Below, piece by piece: positions 1 through 11,118 of a stretch of 44,589 nucleotides of DNA. The DNA is from Rhodovibrio sp. (GTDB lineage Bacteria > Pseudomonadota > Alphaproteobacteria > Kiloniellales > Rhodovibrionaceae), in assembly GCA_007127165.1 (NCBI GenBank), contig SKZV01000257.1:1-44589 (forward strand), given 5' to 3'. How positions within the stretch are numbered: position 1 is the first letter of the stretch; every line of letters begins with the position of its first letter. Both the position numbers and the translations under genes were made by a program. Under the pieces are notes generated by a model. The model did not search any database. It was not told the DNA's origin and was given only the letters and a program-made list of their open reading frames with translations.

Positions 1-956
1 CTTCCGGCGCGATTGCCGTGGGACGGCGGCGGCTGGGCCTGACCCGGCGCACGATTCGGCTGGAAGAAAAGCAGGCCGCCGCCGCGACCGGGCAGCTTCG
101 CCTCGCGCACGCCTATCAGGAAGCATTGGCGCGCTACGACACCACCGTGGCGCAGGTTCTGGTCACACTGGAAGACACCGAGGACCGGCGTCGCCACCTG
201 AACGCCCGCAACACGATCGCGGCGCTGCTGCGGCTCAAGGCGCTGCCGGTCATCAACGAGAACGACACGATCGCCACCAGCGAAATCCGCTTCGGCGACA
301 ACGACCGACTGGCCGCGCGCGTCGCGGCAATGATCGACGCCGAGGCGCTGGTGCTGCTCTCCGACATCGACGGACTTTATACCGGCGATCCGCGCCGCGA
401 GCCGGACGCCGGCTTCATCCCCCGCGTCGACGACCTGACGCCCGAGATCATGGCGATGGCCGGAGAAGCGCCGCTTGGCTATTCTTCCGGCGGCATGGTG
501 ACCAAGCTAGCGGCCGCGCGCATTGCCGTCGGCGCGGGCTGCAGCATGGCGATTGCGCAGGGGCGGCAACGCAATCCCTTGGCCCGCATTCTCGACGGCG
601 GCCGCTGCACCTGGTTCGTGACCCAGGTGGAACCGAAGGCCGCACGCAAGCGCTGGATCGCCGGATCGTTGAAACCGGCTGGCGTGCTGACGGTCGACAG
701 CGGCGCGCTCAAGGCGCTGAAGGCCGGGAAGTCGCTGCTGCCTGCCGGTGTGGTCGCGGTCGAGGGCGGTTTCGAGCGCGGCGACGCCGTCGTGGTGCAG
801 GCTCCGGGGGGCGAAGAGGTCGCGCGGGGACTTGTAGCCTACAACGCCGGGGACGCTCGTGCCATAATCGGGCGGAAGTCGAAGGACATAGCGGAGGTGC
901 TGGGCTATCGCGGGCGGGAGGAACTGATCCACCGCGACGATCTAGTGCTGACGTAA
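1..956 (+). CDS. proB: Glutamate 5-kinase (5' end outside window)
   Basis: Phosphorylates L-glutamate to gamma-glutamyl phosphate, the first step of proline synthesis. The frame is already open at base 3 and reads [13 protein letters not shown], a segment that lies about 50-60 residues from the N-terminus in complete family members, so that much is missing. The amino-acid-kinase domain shows the INENDTIAT segment and the [11 protein letters not shown] and [14 protein letters not shown] nucleotide/substrate motifs. The last ~100 residues (from [17 protein letters not shown]) form the PUA domain of long ProB proteins, linked in the family to feedback control by proline. The stop is TAA at 954-956, 23 bases before proA, so the two are very likely co-transcribed. 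In related genomes obgE usually lies upstream; that part is not visible here. Confidence 0.96.
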   Translation, partial: SGAIAVGRRRLGLTRRTIRLEEKQAAAATGQLRLAHAYQEALARYDTTVAQVLVTLEDTEDRRRHLNARNTIAALLRLKALPVINENDTIATSEIRFGDNDRLAARVAAMIDAEALVLLSDIDGLYTGDPRREPDAGFIPRVDDLTPEIMAMAGEAPLGYSSGGMVTKLAAARIAVGAGCSMAIAQGRQRNPLARILDGGRCTWFVTQVEPKAARKRWIAGSLKPAGVLTVDSGALKALKAGKSLLPAGVVAVEGGFERGDAVVVQAPGGEEVARGLVAYNAGDARAIIGRKSKDIAEVLGYRGREELIHRDDLVLT

Positions 957-979
957 AGCGATAAGGAGTTTGCACGCGC

Positions 980-2272
980 ATGAATGTCGAAGCGTTCCGG
1001 AAAGACGGCGAAGAAGGCGATCTACAGGGCATCATGGACGCGCTGGGCCGTGAGGCCCGAGCCGCCGCGCAGGCGCTGGCCGTAACCCCGGCCACGGCGC
1101 GCGACACCGCGTTGCGGCAGGCGGCGGCGGCGCTGCGGCGGCGGGTCGGCGAGGTGCTGGAGGCGAACGCAAAGGATGTGGACGCGGCCAGGGCGCGCGG
1201 CATGTCCGAAGCCCTGCTCGACCGCCTGCGCCTCACCGAAGCCCGGATCGAGGGCATGGCCGCCGGGCTGGAGGCGATTGCGGAGTTGCCCGACCCGCTG
1301 GGCCGTTCGCTGGCGGAGTGGACGCGGCCGAACGGACTCGCCATCGAACGCGTCTCGGTGCCCATCGGCGTCGCCGCGGTCATCTATGAAAGCCGTCCCA
1401 ACGTGACCGCCGACGCTGCCGGTCTTTGCATCAAGTCGGGCAACGCGGCGATCTTGCGCGGCGGCTCCGAGAGCTTCCACTCCGCCTCCGCCATTCTGGA
1501 CTGCCTGCGCGAGGGGCTCGTTGCGGCGAATCTGCCCGAGGCCAGCGTGCAGCGGGTGCCGACCGTGAACCGCGACGCCGTCGGCCTGCTGCTCGCCATG
1601 GACCGCTACGTCGATGTCGTGGTGCCGCGCGGCGGCAAGGGCCTGATCGAGCGGGTGCGGGCGGAAAGCCGCGTGCCGGTGTTGGCCCATCTGGACGGCA
1701 TAAATCATACCTATGTCCGCGCCGACAGCGATCCGGAGATGGCGCGCGCGGTGCTTCTCAACGCCAAGATGCGCCGTCCGGGAGTCTGCGGCGCGACCGA
1801 AACCCTGCTGATCGACCGGGACGCGCTGGCAACTCACCTGCCCGCCATTGTGGAAGCGTTGATTGACGCGGGCTGCGAACTACGCGGCGACGAAACCGTC
1901 CGGGCCAACGACAGCCGCATCGCCGCCGCCACGGAAGCGGACTGGGACACCGAGTACCTCGCCCCGATCCTCGCCATTCGGGCGGTGGAGTCGCTGGACG
2001 CGGCGATTGCCCATGTGAACCGCCACAACTCCGGCCACACCGAAGCGATCCTGACGGCCGACGCCGCCGCCGCCAAGCGCTTCACGGACGAGGTGGACGC
2101 CGCCATCCTCATGGTCAACGCTTCGACACAGTTCGCCGACGGCGGCGAGTTCGGCATGGGCGCGGAGATCGGCATCGCCACGGGAAAGCTGCCTCCACGC
2201 GGCCCGGTCGGAGCGGCGGAACTCACCAGTTACAAGTACATCGTGCGCGGCGAAGGCCAGTGCCGCCCCTAG
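980..2272 (+). CDS. proA: Gamma-glutamyl phosphate reductase
   Basis: Reduces gamma-glutamyl phosphate with NADPH to glutamate semialdehyde, the second step of proline synthesis; cytoplasmic and partner of ProB just upstream. It has 430 residues, the usual size. The catalytic cysteine is about residue 270 in MRRPGVCGATETLL, and the aldehyde-dehydrogenase-fold signatures YESRPNVTADAA, LKSGNA-like IKSGNAAILRGG and EFGMGAEIGIATGKLPPRGPVG are present. The start at 980 is preceded by AAGGAG at 963-968, spaced 11 bases. A later ATG at 1034 would give a more typical N-terminus (MDALGREARAAAQAL), so the first 18 residues are uncertain. It converges with the ribbon-helix-helix gene after it. In many relatives nadD follows proA; it does not here. 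Confidence 0.96.
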   Translation: MNVEAFRKDGEEGDLQGIMDALGREARAAAQALAVTPATARDTALRQAAAALRRRVGEVLEANAKDVDAARARGMSEALLDRLRLTEARIEGMAAGLEAIAELPDPLGRSLAEWTRPNGLAIERVSVPIGVAAVIYESRPNVTADAAGLCIKSGNAAILRGGSESFHSASAILDCLREGLVAANLPEASVQRVPTVNRDAVGLLLAMDRYVDVVVPRGGKGLIERVRAESRVPVLAHLDGINHTYVRADSDPEMARAVLLNAKMRRPGVCGATETLLIDRDALATHLPAIVEALIDAGCELRGDETVRANDSRIAAATEADWDTEYLAPILAIRAVESLDAAIAHVNRHNSGHTEAILTADAAAAKRFTDEVDAAILMVNASTQFADGGEFGMGAEIGIATGKLPPRGPVGAAELTSYKYIVRGEGQCRP

Positions 2273-2293
2273 AGCGCCGCCCCTAATACCCCG

Positions 2294-2323
2294 CGAAGCA
2301 GCGAGCGCTTCGAAAGGCCTTTC
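2294..2323. other. Inverted repeats between convergent genes
   Basis: Between proA and the convergent ribbon-helix-helix gene a hairpin CGAAGC (2294-2299) / GCTTCG (2307-2312) with a 7-base loop abuts a perfect 12-base palindrome GAAAGGCCTTTC (2312-2323). The spot suits a bidirectional terminator, but there is no T-run on either strand, so this role is only a guess. Confidence 0.35.
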
Positions 2324-2663
2324 ACCCGGAGCGTGATCCCCCCAAACCCCGAAGTTTGGCCGGGCGCAGGGCGGTTCCCCTCCCGCCGAGGCTGGAGTGG
2401 GCATCGGGTGGCAAGGCGCCATGGCCCGCGATCTCGTGTCCCTCCTGCGTGGCGGCGGCGCGGTAGTAGTCCAGCACATACACTCGGAGGCTTGCGGTCA
2501 GGGTCCGCTCGCCGCCCAAATCCTTGATCTGGGTGCAGAGCGCGTTGAGCGTGGTTCGCTCGCGTAGGCAGGCCTCTTCCAACGCCTCCCAAATCGTGCG
2601 CTCCAGCCGCAAACTGGTGCGGCGGCCATGGATGAAAACATTGCGGCTGATCTGAGTGCTCAT
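2322..2663 (-). CDS. Ribbon-helix-helix domain protein (RHH_4-like)
   Basis: A 113-residue protein whose residues ~4-65 match the pattern of the alphaproteobacterial RHH_4 family: a beta-strand/helix opening NVFIHGRRTSLRLE, then TIWEALEEACLRERTTLNALCTQI and a closing SLRVYVLDYYR. This family is presumed to bind DNA as a dimer; targets are unknown. I chose the ATG at 2663 because the conserved domain begins only a few residues later; an upstream in-frame ATG at 2714 would add 17 residues without family resemblance. The last ~45 residues are Gly/Arg-rich and look non-conserved; part of this tail overlaps small inverted repeats (2342-2359). It is transcribed toward proA and is probably monocistronic. 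Confidence 0.75.
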   Translation of the reverse strand: MSTQISRNVFIHGRRTSLRLERTIWEALEEACLRERTTLNALCTQIKDLGGERTLTASLRVYVLDYYRAAATQEGHEIAGHGALPPDAHSSLGGRGTALRPAKLRGLGGSRSG

Positions 2664-2945
2664 GACGAAGGCCGGACCCCGGCGGCGCAACGAAGCGTGC
2701 CCGAAGCCCTGCAACTCGAAATACGGCTATCTCGCCTTACAACACGATTATCGCAATTACCCGCTACACGGGCACAACCACCAGCTACGAAATCCCTGAA
2801 ACCCACTGTCTTCCAGCCTCCAGAAGGAACAAGCCCGTCTTGCCCAAAATCCCATAAACTATACTGAACAACCGAGGGTGGAAGCACAACACACTGAGGG
2901 TTGCTATAGGTGTATTTTTTGCAACCAGATAGTTGCTATCGTAGG
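2664..2945. other. AT-richer intergenic stretch with short repeats
   Basis: No convincing gene. The base composition is clearly more AT-rich than the neighbouring genes. It holds two GTTGCTAT direct repeats (about 2900-2907 and 2932-2939), a short hairpin GATAG/CTATC at 2928-2940 right after the Nudix gene stop, and GGTTGC (2899-2904)/GCAACC (2921-2926). These could end transcription of the Nudix gene, but no standard terminator is visible. The promoter of the ribbon-helix-helix gene should lie here. Confidence 0.4.
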
Positions 2946-3404
2946 TTAAAGCAGATCGCGCAGCATCGCTACCAGCGGTTCGTCCGCAGCGGGCATGGGG
3001 TACTCACGCAGCCGGTTAACCCGGACCCAGGCCAGGGTTTGCCCCTCGCGCGGCTGCGGATTGCCCTGCCAGACCCGACAGACATACAGCGGCATGAGAA
3101 GGTGAAAATCGGCATAGGCGTGGGAGGCGAAGGCGATTGGGGCTAGACAGCTCGTTCGCGTATCGACCCCAAGTTCTTCGTGCAGCTCGCGGGTCAGGGC
3201 GGCTTCCGGCGTTTCGCCCTCGTGGATCTTGCCGCCAGGGAACTCCCACAGCCCGGCCATCGCCTTGCCCTCCGGCCGCCGCGCCAGCAGGACCCGGCCG
3301 TCCGGGTCGACCAGCGCCACCGCCGCGACCAGCACGAGCGGACCGGCAGCCTTGTCCCGTGTATCGCCGGCGGCCCAGCAGCCGCCCTCGCCGGTTTCCG
3401 TCAT
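2946..3404 (-). CDS. mutT: Nudix hydrolase, MutT-type 8-oxo-dGTP diphosphatase
   Basis: Predicted to hydrolyse 8-oxo-dGTP (and similar oxidised nucleotides) to the monophosphate, preventing A:T to C:G transversions. The full Nudix box is visible at about residues 57-79: GGKIHEGETPEAALTRELHEELG, with the REL.EE.G metal-binding core. The preceding LLARRPEGKAMAGLWEFPGGK is typical of the MutT branch, and the protein ends LVAMLRDLL as many small MutT proteins do. It has 152 residues, with about 20 non-conserved residues first. AAGGAG lies about 8 bases before the ATG at 3404. It follows argJ by 36 bases on the same strand; this argJ-mutT pairing is common in Alphaproteobacteria and suggests co-transcription. 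Confidence 0.88.
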   Translation of the reverse strand: MTETGEGGCWAAGDTRDKAAGPLVLVAAVALVDPDGRVLLARRPEGKAMAGLWEFPGGKIHEGETPEAALTRELHEELGVDTRTSCLAPIAFASHAYADFHLLMPLYVCRVWQGNPQPREGQTLAWVRVNRLREYPMPAADEPLVAMLRDLL

Positions 3405-3440
3405 GGACCGGTCTCCTTCCTACGCCCGCCTCGTCGCTGA

Positions 3441-4679
3441 TCAGCTTCGGTAGTCGGCGTTGATGTCGATATAGCCGTGCGTCAGATCGCAGGTCCACAC
3501 CGTGGCTTGTCCCTCGGCGATTCCGACGTCCACCTCGATCTCAATCTCGTGGCCCTTCATGTGTGCGGCAACCGGCGCTTCATCGTAGTCCGGCACAACC
3601 TCGCCGTGATGCGCCACCGCGACACCGCCGATCCGGATCGACAGCCGGTCCCGGTCCGCGCGCTCACCCGCCTTACCGACCGCCATCACGATGCGGCCCC
3701 AGTTGGCGTCCTCTCCGGCGATTGCGGTCTTGACCAGCGGCGAATTGGCGATGCACAGGCCGATCCGCCGCGCCGCCGCCGCGTCGGCCGCGCCGGAGAC
3801 GGCGATGGTGATGAACTTCGTCGCGCCCTCGCCATCGCGCACGACCTGCTGCGCCAAATCGCGCAACACTTGGTGGAGCGCCCGGCGAAAGTCGTCGAGG
3901 CGCGGGTCGTCCGGGGACGTCACGAGGTCGTGGCCCGCCTTTCCGGTCGCGGCCAGAATCAACGTATCGGAGGTGGACGTGTCGCCGTCCACCGTGATGC
4001 AATTGAACGTGCGCTCCGTCGCCTCGCGCAGCACACCCTGCAGCGCCTCGGGCGCGATCGCAGCATCGGTGGCGGCAAAGGCCAGCATCGTCGCCATGTC
4101 CGGCTGAATCATGCCGGAACCCTTGGCGATTCCCGCAAGCGTCACGGTCGCGCCGTCGATCCGCGCCGTCGCGCCGGCCCCTTTCGGGAAGGTGTCGGTC
4201 GTCATGATCGCCTGAGCCGCCGCCTCCCAGCCGTCCGCCGCCAACGCATCGGCCAGCGCATCCAGATGCGCGGTGATCCGCTCGTCCGGCAGCGGCTCGC
4301 CGATCACGCCGGTAGAGGCCACCGTCACTTCCTCCTGCGCGCAGCTCAAGGCCGCCGCCGTCGCGGCCACGCAGCGGGCGACCGCCGCCTCGCCGCGCAA
4401 TCCCGTGAACGCATTGGCGTTTCCGGCGTTGACCAGAATCGCCCGGCCCTGTCCGGCACTGCGTTCCAGCGCCGAACGCGACCACTCGACCGGGGCCGAA
4501 GCGGTGAGGGAGCGGGTGAACACCCCGGCGACCGCCGTGCCCGGATCGAAGGCGATCAGCGCCACGTCCGGCCGGTCGGGATAGCGAACGCCGCAAGCCC
4601 TGGCGGCAAGCCTCACGCCCGGAACTTCGGGCAGTTTCGGAAAGGCCGCTGGAGCCAGCGGCGAACGCGGCGGTGCCAT
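3441..4679 (-). CDS. argJ: Bifunctional ornithine acetyltransferase / N-acetylglutamate synthase
   Basis: Transfers the acetyl group of N-acetylornithine to glutamate, recycling acetyl groups in arginine synthesis; may also acetylate glutamate from acetyl-CoA. It has 412 residues, normal for ArgJ. The self-cleavage and catalytic site KGSGMIQPDMATML is at residues 186-199, with Thr197 as the predicted new N-terminal nucleophile of the beta chain. Other family segments are NAGNANAFTG, TGVIGEPLP, TFNCITVDGDTSTSDT and GEDANWGRIVMAVG. The protein ends CDLTHGYIDINADYRS, the expected C-terminus. It lies 83 bases downstream of the periplasmic isomerase gene on the same strand and is probably in the same transcript. 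Confidence 0.96.
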   Translation of the reverse strand: MAPPRSPLAPAAFPKLPEVPGVRLAARACGVRYPDRPDVALIAFDPGTAVAGVFTRSLTASAPVEWSRSALERSAGQGRAILVNAGNANAFTGLRGEAAVARCVAATAAALSCAQEEVTVASTGVIGEPLPDERITAHLDALADALAADGWEAAAQAIMTTDTFPKGAGATARIDGATVTLAGIAKGSGMIQPDMATMLAFAATDAAIAPEALQGVLREATERTFNCITVDGDTSTSDTLILAATGKAGHDLVTSPDDPRLDDFRRALHQVLRDLAQQVVRDGEGATKFITIAVSGAADAAAARRIGLCIANSPLVKTAIAGEDANWGRIVMAVGKAGERADRDRLSIRIGGVAVAHHGEVVPDYDEAPVAAHMKGHEIEIEVDVGIAEGQATVWTCDLTHGYIDINADYRS

Positions 4680-4744
4680 CGCTCCCTCACTTATGCCTAC
4701 GTTTCAACAGACGCGTCCAGAAAGGCGCGCCCGATCAGATCGCC

Positions 4745-4780
4745 TCAGTTGGCGCGCTCTGGTCAGTTGGCGCGCTCTGG
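4745..4780. repeat. Exact 18-bp tandem duplication over a stop codon
   Basis: The 18-base unit TCAGTTGGCGCGCTCTGG occurs twice head to tail, at 4745-4762 and 4763-4780. On the minus strand each unit reads Pro-Glu-Arg-Ala-Asn-stop. The copy at 4763-4780 is the true C-terminus of the isomerase gene; the other lies just after its stop. This looks like a recent slippage or unequal-exchange duplication. Confidence 0.95.
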
Positions 4781-5587
4781 GAAGGTCTCGACGTCGGCGT
4801 CGTCGCGCAACTCGGTTAGAGCCGCCTGGATCGCCTCGCGCTCCAACTCACGGTGCAACTCGTCGCGCATGTCCTCGAAGCTGGGGGATTCGGACATCCG
4901 GTTTGCGACCTGCTGGATTACGTGCCAGCCGAACTGGGTTTGCACCGGCTCCTGGGTATAAGCCCCGTCCTCCAGAGCGAAGACCGCACGGTCGAAGGGC
5001 TCAACCATCGCGCCCCGGCCAAAGAAGCCGAGATCGCCACCGGTGGTCGCGGAGGGACCGATGGAATGGCGCTCGGCGAGACGGATGAAGTTTGCGCCCT
5101 CATCCAGTTCCGCAATCAGTTCCTCAGCGGTCTCGCGGTCCTCGACCAGGATATGGCGGGCGCGGATTTCCTCGCTCGGCTCATCGTCGCCAACGCGCTC
5201 CTCATAAGCGGCGCGCAGACGCTCCTCGGTCAGATAAGCCTCGACCTTCTGTTCCAGGTAGACATCGCGCATAAGCTGAAAGCGCATCCGCTCCAGCCGC
5301 CGCTCGACCTCTGCATGATCGGCCAGCCCGGCTTCCTGCGCACCTTGGCCCACGAGTTCCATGTCCACCATACGGTCAATCAGCATCGGATAGAACTCGC
5401 GAACGTCGGAGCGGTATTCCTCCGGCAACTGCTGCGCCGCGGTCATGACTTCGCTGTGCCGGATTTCCGCGCCGTTGACGACGGCGACCACCGGATCGTC
5501 CTGCGTCTCTTCGGCAAGGGCGGGCAGCGGCACGGCGATCAGGGCCGCGCAGCACAGTCCGGCAAGTCGGTTTCGAGAGAAAATCAT
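4763..5587 (-). CDS. Periplasmic parvulin-type peptidyl-prolyl isomerase
   Basis: Predicted periplasmic foldase of the SurA/PrsA-like group, assisting folding of exported proteins. Residues 1-25 form a clear Sec signal peptide (MIFSRNRLAGLCCAALIAV then PALA|EE). An N-terminal SurA_N-like helical region (about 30-125: VAVVNGAEIRHSEV...) is followed by a rotamase domain (about 140-235) with RARHILVEDRETAEELIAEL, ANFIRLAERHSIGPSATTGGDLGFFGRG and QTQFGWHVIQ, the standard parvulin motifs. Mature protein is strongly acidic. The start is supported by AAAGGACG about 8 bases upstream. It is divergent from secA, an arrangement common in Alphaproteobacteria, which fits a shared role in export. The C-terminal codons are duplicated after the stop (see repeat). 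Confidence 0.9.
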   Translation of the reverse strand: MIFSRNRLAGLCCAALIAVPLPALAEETQDDPVVAVVNGAEIRHSEVMTAAQQLPEEYRSDVREFYPMLIDRMVDMELVGQGAQEAGLADHAEVERRLERMRFQLMRDVYLEQKVEAYLTEERLRAAYEERVGDDEPSEEIRARHILVEDRETAEELIAELDEGANFIRLAERHSIGPSATTGGDLGFFGRGAMVEPFDRAVFALEDGAYTQEPVQTQFGWHVIQQVANRMSESPSFEDMRDELHRELEREAIQAALTELRDDADVETFPERAN

Positions 5588-5852
5588 AGATGCGTCCTTT
5601 GTTAGCTAGACCTCAGTGGCCGTAAAGAAGTGTCGGATTTCGACGATCGGGAGAGCCCGATTGCCGTCTTCCACGTATGGGGTACATTCATGCATAGAGG
5701 AAGTGCCCACCTCAACCATAATAATACGATCATTGTGGCGGCATCGTGAAACGCAGGGTTGCCGCTGCCTTGGCCTCAAGAATGCGCAGGATTTGGGCAC
5801 GTCCAGCCTCCGGCGCAATGCTGCCGCGCTTGAGCAAACGCAGGCTCGCGCA

Positions 5853-5881
5853 TTGACAGGGCTTGCCGGGTTCCTTATCTG
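5853..5881 (+). promoter_or_regulatory. Candidate sigma-70 promoter of secA
   Basis: TTGACA (5853-5858), a perfect -35 consensus, is followed after 17 bases by TATCTG (5876-5881) as a weaker -10. It lies about 60 bases before the secA ATG. The TTGACA also forms an inverted repeat with TGTCAA at 5880-5885, so a regulator could bind across the promoter. Assignment is by eye only. Confidence 0.5.
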
Positions 5882-5892
5882 TCAACCGTCGT

Positions 5893-5910
5893 GGCGAGGG
5901 CTTCCCCGCC
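5893..5910 (+). terminator. Terminator-like hairpin in the secA leader
   Basis: GGCG (5893-5896), a single bulged A, GGG (5898-5900), loop CTT, then CCC (5904-5906) and CGCC (5907-5910): a 7-bp GC stem followed by CATTTTGTATTT. It sits downstream of the candidate secA promoter and 28 bases before the ATG, so it would be transcribed as leader RNA. It may attenuate secA or simply be a leftover terminator; the sequence cannot decide. Confidence 0.45.
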
Positions 5911-5938
5911 CATTTTGTATTTCCTCTGAGGTTCTTGA

Positions 5939-8767
<2,829 letters not shown>

Positions 8768-8777
8768 GCCGTCAGGG

Positions 8778-8870
8778 TTTCAAGCCTCTGCGGCTTGAAA
8801 GCTGAATTGCCTCGCACCGCAAAGAATTAGCGCGCCAGCGGGTAATGCCGTTCGACTGATGAAATACTTT
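8778..8870 (+). repeat. Dispersed palindromic repeat, family A, copy 1
   Basis: Begins 10 bases after the secA stop with a perfect 9-bp hairpin TTTCAAGCC (8778-8786) / GGCTTGAAA (8792-8800). The following ~70 bases (CTGAATTGCC, a CGCAnnnCAAA block, GCGGG, TTCGA) can be aligned with bases after 16868 downstream of regA, where the same hairpin core recurs. It is therefore one member of a mobile or dispersed intergenic repeat family placed at the 3' end of genes. The right-hand boundary is approximate. Confidence 0.65.
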
Positions 8871-8931
8871 TCTACTCGGAGAGGCTGGAAAGATCATTTC
8901 ACAGGTCGGGCGGCATAAGACTAACGGAATG

Positions 8932-8968
8932 AAGAAAGCCGCCGCCCGCAGTGGGCGGCGGCTTTCTT
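8932..8968. terminator. Strong bidirectional terminator, secA / AsmA gene
   Basis: A perfect 16-bp inverted repeat (arms 8932-8947 and 8953-8968, core GCCGCCGCCC/GGGCGGCGGC) with a 5-base loop, flanked by CTTTCTTTT on the plus strand and CTTTCTTC on the minus strand. It lies between the convergent secA and AsmA-family genes and should end transcription from both sides, better for secA because its T-run is longer. Confidence 0.9.
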
Positions 8969-8985
8969 TTGAGCAGTGACCTGTC

Positions 8986-11118
8986 TCAATCCCCAAGGAT
9001 TCCGCGCAGCCGTTGCAAGGGGTCCGGACGCTCGCCCTCATCCGCCGCCTCTGGGGCCTCCTCCGGCTCGGCTTCGGGGGCACTTCCGCCACCGGTGAGG
9101 CCTTCCAGAATACCGCGCAGGCCCTCTTCCGGGCGCGGCGCATCCTCGCCCTCTTCCTCAGCACGGCCGGTAAGCTCTTCCAGCACACCGCGCAGCCCGT
9201 CCGGCGAAGCTTCGCGAATGCCGCGAATCGCGTCCTCGGCAGCGTCGCGAACCGCCTCCGGATCGCGCACCGCATCACGCACGAGGCTTTCCAGGTCGGG
9301 ACGGAAGCTGAGATCGTGCCAGGGGCCGGTCACGACGATCGGCACCGCGATGCCGCGCCGGGCCAAGTCACCGCCCTGCCCCTCCAGCGAGGCGACGGCA
9401 CGCGGCGTGATCCGGTAATCGACCGTGCGGGCCGGAATATCGGCGGTTCCGGCACCGGTGACCCGCAACAGCGGGTTCAGCAGCGCCAGATCATCGTTGC
9501 GGAGAATTCCGTTCTCGATCGTGAACGTCCCTGCAAGCTCGGCGAAGTCGGTGGACTCCGCCTCGCCGGTATCCTGAAACGCTGCCGTCACGTTGCGGGC
9601 CATCTGCGCGAGGTTGATCCCGACAATGGCCCCGTCGGTGAAACTGATCGCGCCGCTGCCGTTGAGCGTTTCCACCATTTCCCGCTGCGATTGCCCGTCG
9701 GCGGTCACATCCAAGCTCATCGCCCCGCGCCCTTCCAGCCGCTCGAAGTCGGCGACGTCGCTCAGCAGCGGGTTCGATTGCACCTCCTCCAGGGCTAGCC
9801 GCAGAGCCATGCTCGGCCGCTCGTCCCGCGCATTCAGCACGACGCGGCCGCTGCCGAAACCGTCGTAGAGATTCAACTCCTGAAGGTCGGCTTCCAGCCG
9901 CCCATCTTCCAGCACGAGGCCAAGGGCGCTGCGGCCGATGGTGACGTCGCGCGCGGTAATTCCCTCCACGCTCAAGTCGAACTGCGCATCCGCTGCGTGC
10001 AGCCCGGAGAGGTCGAGCGGCTCCTCGCTCCACTCCGCAACGGCAGCTTCCGCTTCGACTTCCGCGGCGGCGTCGTCGGTCGCCTCCACCGGTTCCGGAA
10101 GGTAGGGAGTGAGATCCATCTGGGACAGATCGAGCCGCCCCGACAGGCGCGGCTTCTCGCCCGCAAGGTTTACGTCCAGTCCACCGCTGCCGGTGATCTC
10201 GTCCAGGCGCAGGCTTTCGGCGGTGAAGCTGTAGTTGTCGCCGACGGCTTCGAGCCGCCCGGCGAGATTGAACGCCTCGAGCGTGCCCTCGGCGGCCTCG
10301 ATCTCCTCCCCGGCCCAGGCGGCAAGGCCCTTGAGCGAGGGCACGTCGATCTCGACCGCCCCCTCCAGCCGGTTTTCCTCCGCCAGCACAATCCGACCGT
10401 CGTAGTCCAGGCGCAGTGGCAGCGAGTCCACACTAAGTCTGATCGGCGTCGCGTCTCCGGCCAGCAACGCGCGCGGCGGCCCGCTGTTCAGGGCGATCTC
10501 GACCCGCTCGCCGTTCCAACGCAAAGCCCCGTCGGCGGAGAGCGGCGCATCCAGCGTCTCCAGATCCAGCGTCGCCGAAACCTCCGAGACCTCCTGCCGC
10601 TCTCCCGTTGCCATGTCGGTGTAGGTAACCGTTCCGTTTTCCAGCCGCACCTCGCCCAGCCGGATATCGGGCAGACGGCGCTCCGCCGGGTCCCGGGGCT
10701 CGTCCGGCTCCTCCGGGACGTCCTCCGGCGCGTCCTCGAACTCCCAGTTGCCGCGCCCCTGCTCATCGACCACGAGATGGATGATCGGCTCGTCGAGGAC
10801 GAAGCTCTCGACCTCCACTTCACCGGAGAGCAGCGCCCAGGGATTCACGCGGACCTGCAACCGCTCCAGCCTCGCCATCTCCTCCGGCTCGGCCCAGTCG
10901 GCGTTGGAAAAGCTCACCTGCTCCGCCACCAGTTGCGTGCGCGGCAGGATGGTGAGGGATATGTCTCCGGCGATGGTCAGTTCGCGCCCGGTGGCGTCGC
11001 GGACCTGATTGCGCAGTTCCTCGCGATAGGTTTCCGCTGGGATGAGGAACGGCACGATCACGACGGCAGCGGCCACCACCACGAGGACGGCCAGCAGGAT
11101 ACCCAGGATCTTCTTCAT
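8986..11118 (-). CDS. AsmA family protein
   Basis: Large envelope protein of the AsmA family, members of which are thought to help move phospholipids or assemble outer-membrane components. Residues 1-27 are an uncleaved signal anchor (KKILGILLAVLVVVAAAVV) followed directly by the family's N-terminal AsmA domain (ETYREELRNQVRDATGRELTIAGDI...). The middle is beta-rich with DUF3971/AsmA_2-like repeats; FSNADWAEPEEMARLERLQVRVN and the C-terminal block GSGAISFTDGAIVGINLAQMARNV...NGILRNDDLALLNPLLRVTGAGT are typical. It has 710 residues and is very acidic. The tail (~residues 630-710) repeats LRG-[VI]-L-E-x-LTG-like segments three times between acidic linkers. AAGAGAG precedes the ATG. Confidence 0.9.
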   Translation of the reverse strand: MKKILGILLAVLVVVAAAVVIVPFLIPAETYREELRNQVRDATGRELTIAGDISLTILPRTQLVAEQVSFSNADWAEPEEMARLERLQVRVNPWALLSGEVEVESFVLDEPIIHLVVDEQGRGNWEFEDAPEDVPEEPDEPRDPAERRLPDIRLGEVRLENGTVTYTDMATGERQEVSEVSATLDLETLDAPLSADGALRWNGERVEIALNSGPPRALLAGDATPIRLSVDSLPLRLDYDGRIVLAEENRLEGAVEIDVPSLKGLAAWAGEEIEAAEGTLEAFNLAGRLEAVGDNYSFTAESLRLDEITGSGGLDVNLAGEKPRLSGRLDLSQMDLTPYLPEPVEATDDAAAEVEAEAAVAEWSEEPLDLSGLHAADAQFDLSVEGITARDVTIGRSALGLVLEDGRLEADLQELNLYDGFGSGRVVLNARDERPSMALRLALEEVQSNPLLSDVADFERLEGRGAMSLDVTADGQSQREMVETLNGSGAISFTDGAIVGINLAQMARNVTAAFQDTGEAESTDFAELAGTFTIENGILRNDDLALLNPLLRVTGAGTADIPARTVDYRITPRAVASLEGQGGDLARRGIAVPIVVTGPWHDLSFRPDLESLVRDAVRDPEAVRDAAEDAIRGIREASPDGLRGVLEELTGRAEEEGEDAPRPEEGLRGILEGLTGGGSAPEAEPEEAPEAADEGERPDPLQRLRGILGD

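Larger units (their letters stand above)
5588..5938. other. Divergent intergenic region between isomerase gene and secA
   Basis: 350 bases without a convincing gene; the short frames here show no recognisable protein. It must carry promoters for both the isomerase gene and secA. Visible elements are an AT-rich block around 5713-5735, a sigma-70-like promoter candidate at 5853-5881, and a terminator-like hairpin at 5893-5910, both described separately. Confidence 0.6.

Noticed and set aside
3477-4961. A 494-codon plus-strand frame opposite argJ
   Set aside because: It overlaps argJ and the isomerase end; composition is Arg/His/Gly-rich with no motif.
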